Shown here one piece after another: positions 62,638 to 64,000 of a stretch of 64,000 nucleotides of DNA. The notes beneath the pieces are model-generated. The model saw only the letters and a program-made list of their open reading frames with translations, had not been told where the DNA came from and searched no databases. Both the position numbers and the translations under genes were made by a program. Within the stretch, counting starts at the first letter, position 1, and every line of letters begins with the position of its first letter. This DNA is from an uncultured Oleispira sp. (GTDB taxonomy: Bacteria; Pseudomonadota; Gammaproteobacteria; Pseudomonadales; Oceanobacteraceae): assembly GCA_913061415.1 (NCBI GenBank), contig CAJXUD010000001.1, positions 62,001-126,000 of the forward strand. The letters are read 5' to 3'.

Positions 62638-64000
62638 ATGAGTTTTGCAGATCTGGGCCTTTCCCCAGCAATTCTTGAAGCTGTAGTCGCACAAGGCTAT
62701 ACCGTACCGTCACCGATTCAGGCCGCAGCGATCCCTGCCGTGCTGGAAGGTAAAGACATAATGGCAGCCGCGCAAACAGGCACAGGCAAAACTGCAGGCT
62801 TTACTTTGCCTATTTTAGAAATGCTTTCCAAAGGACCGCGTGTACAAAATAATCAAGTTCGCGCTTTGGTATTAACCCCCACTCGCGAACTGGCTGCGCA
62901 GGTTGCAGACAACGTCGATAAGTATTCAAAGAATACCCACCTGACTTCTTGCGTAATTTTTGGTGGTGTAAAAGCCAACCCACAAATGATGCGCATGCGT
63001 AAAGGTGCTGATGTCTTAGTTGCAACACCCGGTCGCTTGCTCGATCTAATGAACCAAGGCGCCGTTAAATTCGCACAATTAGAATTTTTGGTATTAGACG
63101 AAGCGGATCGCATGCTGGATATGGGCTTTATCCACGACATCAAAAAGATCATCAAAGCACTGCCGAAAAATCGTCAGAACTTATTATTCTCTGCCACCTT
63201 CTCTAATGACATTCGCGCATTAGCCAAAGGCTTAGTGAATAACCCAGTAGAAATTTCTGTTGCTCCGCCAAACGTTACCACTAAGTTGGTAAAGCAATGG
63301 ATTTACCCTGTTGATAAAAAACAAAAGCCTGCAGCACTGGCCAAACTCATCGAAGATGGTGATTGGAAACAAGCATTGGTCTTTAGTCGTACTAAACACG
63401 GCGCCAATAAGCTCACTAAATTTTTAGAAGGCCGCGGTATTACGGCTGCTGCGATCCATGGCAATAAAAGCCAAGGCGCGCGTACTCGTGCATTAGCCGA
63501 TTTTAAAGCCGGTGAAGTTCGTATTTTAGTTGCAACAGATATTGCTGCTCGTGGTATTGATATTGAGCAACTGCCACAGGTAGTGAACTTTGATCTGCCA
63601 AACGTACCTGAGGATTATGTTCACCGCATAGGCCGTACAGGTCGTGCTGGTTCTGAAGGTAAAGCCGTTTCTTTAGTATGTGCTGATGAAACCAAAGAGC
63701 TGTTCGCGATTGAACGTGTTATTGGTGAATTATTAGAACGTGAAATGCTGCCAGGATTTGAGCCGGTTAGCCGCTTGCCAGAATCAAAACTGAATGCTCG
63801 CGCACCTAGGGTCAACAAGCCAAAGCGTAACAATTCTCAGAGTAAGCCACGCAGCGAACATCACGATGGCCAGCATGCCGCTAATAGCACTAAGCAACAT
63901 AAACAAGGTGCCAACACGTCGACCAGAGCGCCGCGTCGTGGACAGCCTGCTGCCAAAAAAGACTCGTCGGGTAGCTCTGATAGCCCTTGGTCAAATAGCA
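62638..64000 (+). CDS. rhlE: DEAD-box RNA helicase RhlE, 3' end outside window
   Basis: The gene starts with ATG 62638 and stays open to the end of the window (454 codons). The order is: Q motif region beginning [31 protein letters not shown] (Walker A), [16 protein letters not shown] (DEAD box), FSATFS (SAT), [10 protein letters not shown] and [10 protein letters not shown]. The C-terminal tail is basic and low in complexity ([24 protein letters not shown]), as in RhlE proteins, and is an RNA-binding extension. RhlE remodels ribosomal and other RNAs, often at low temperature. Confidence 0.94.
   Translation, partial: MSFADLGLSPAILEAVVAQGYTVPSPIQAAAIPAVLEGKDIMAAAQTGTGKTAGFTLPILEMLSKGPRVQNNQVRALVLTPTRELAAQVADNVDKYSKNTHLTSCVIFGGVKANPQMMRMRKGADVLVATPGRLLDLMNQGAVKFAQLEFLVLDEADRMLDMGFIHDIKKIIKALPKNRQNLLFSATFSNDIRALAKGLVNNPVEISVAPPNVTTKLVKQWIYPVDKKQKPAALAKLIEDGDWKQALVFSRTKHGANKLTKFLEGRGITAAAIHGNKSQGARTRALADFKAGEVRILVATDIAARGIDIEQLPQVVNFDLPNVPEDYVHRIGRTGRAGSEGKAVSLVCADETKELFAIERVIGELLEREMLPGFEPVSRLPESKLNARAPRVNKPKRNNSQSKPRSEHHDGQHAANSTKQHKQGANTSTRAPRRGQPAAKKDSSGSSDSPWSNS

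Overview
The window reads as a chromosomal segment of a marine-type gammaproteobacterium. Gene order closely follows the Pseudomonas-Oceanospirillales pattern: pilGHIJK-chpABC beside gshB, a tonB-like gene, yqgE, ruvX, pyrR, pyrB and pyrC'; pilT and pilU beside yggS, proC, yggT, metX, metW and rdgB; tkt-epd-pgk-fba beside a SAM-cycle operon. The modest GC content and protein flavour suggest an Oceanospirillaceae-like organism related to Oleispira, Thalassolituus or Bermanella. That placement is inference. No rRNA, tRNA, insertion sequence, integrase, phage gene or CRISPR array was found.

Layout. 1-5.8 kb: the end of a 5-formyl-THF cyclo-ligase gene, a 42-residue membrane protein, a SnoaL-like protein, a three-lipoprotein operon (COG3014, LpoB, LPP20) and a serine hydrolase. 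5.9-9.8 kb: glnA, with a sigma-54 promoter and NtrC-like sites, divergent from typA. 9.8-17.0 kb: a GST, a LEA14-like lipoprotein, and the tkt-epd-pgk-fba operon of central carbon metabolism. 17.3-22.2 kb: an ArsR-methyltransferase regulator (SahR type) with a palindromic operator, then metK, ahcY and metF, which together run the S-adenosylmethionine cycle. 22.3-30.1 kb: an AT-rich accessory island of surface-glycan genes. 30.1-43.4 kb: the complete Pil-Chp chemosensory operon pilG-H-I-J-K-chpA-B-C plus an unrecognised secreted protein. 43.6-49.4 kb: gshB, a TonB-like protein, yqgE, ruvX, pyrR, pyrB and pyrC'. 49.4-55.1 kb: a MASE3-PAS-GAF-PAS-GGDEF-EAL protein and the twitching ATPases pilU and pilT. 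55.2-60.7 kb: yggS, proC, yggT, metX, metW, a DUF4426 protein and rdgB. 60.8-64 kb: a PhoA-type lipoprotein phosphatase with a Pho box, and the start of rhlE.

The most unusual region is the 22.3-30.1 kb island. It combines a glycosyltransferase carrying the three bacterial sialyltransferase motifs, a KpsS/KpsC-like protein, a pyruvyltransferase, an O-antigen-ligase family protein, three different kinase-fold proteins (YrbL-like, Kdo-kinase/WaaP-like and APH-like) and an unrecognised protein with a possible ParB-like fold. Its minus-strand half begins 31 bp after the last pil-chp gene with no visible terminator, so glycan modification and twitching chemosensing may share a transcript. Other points of interest are VNTR-like repeats in chpA and after the hydrolase gene, a slippage duplication of the ahcY 3' end, a triple-hairpin leader before metF, a terminator without an obvious gene in the glnA-typA gap, and the unannotated 42-residue protein.
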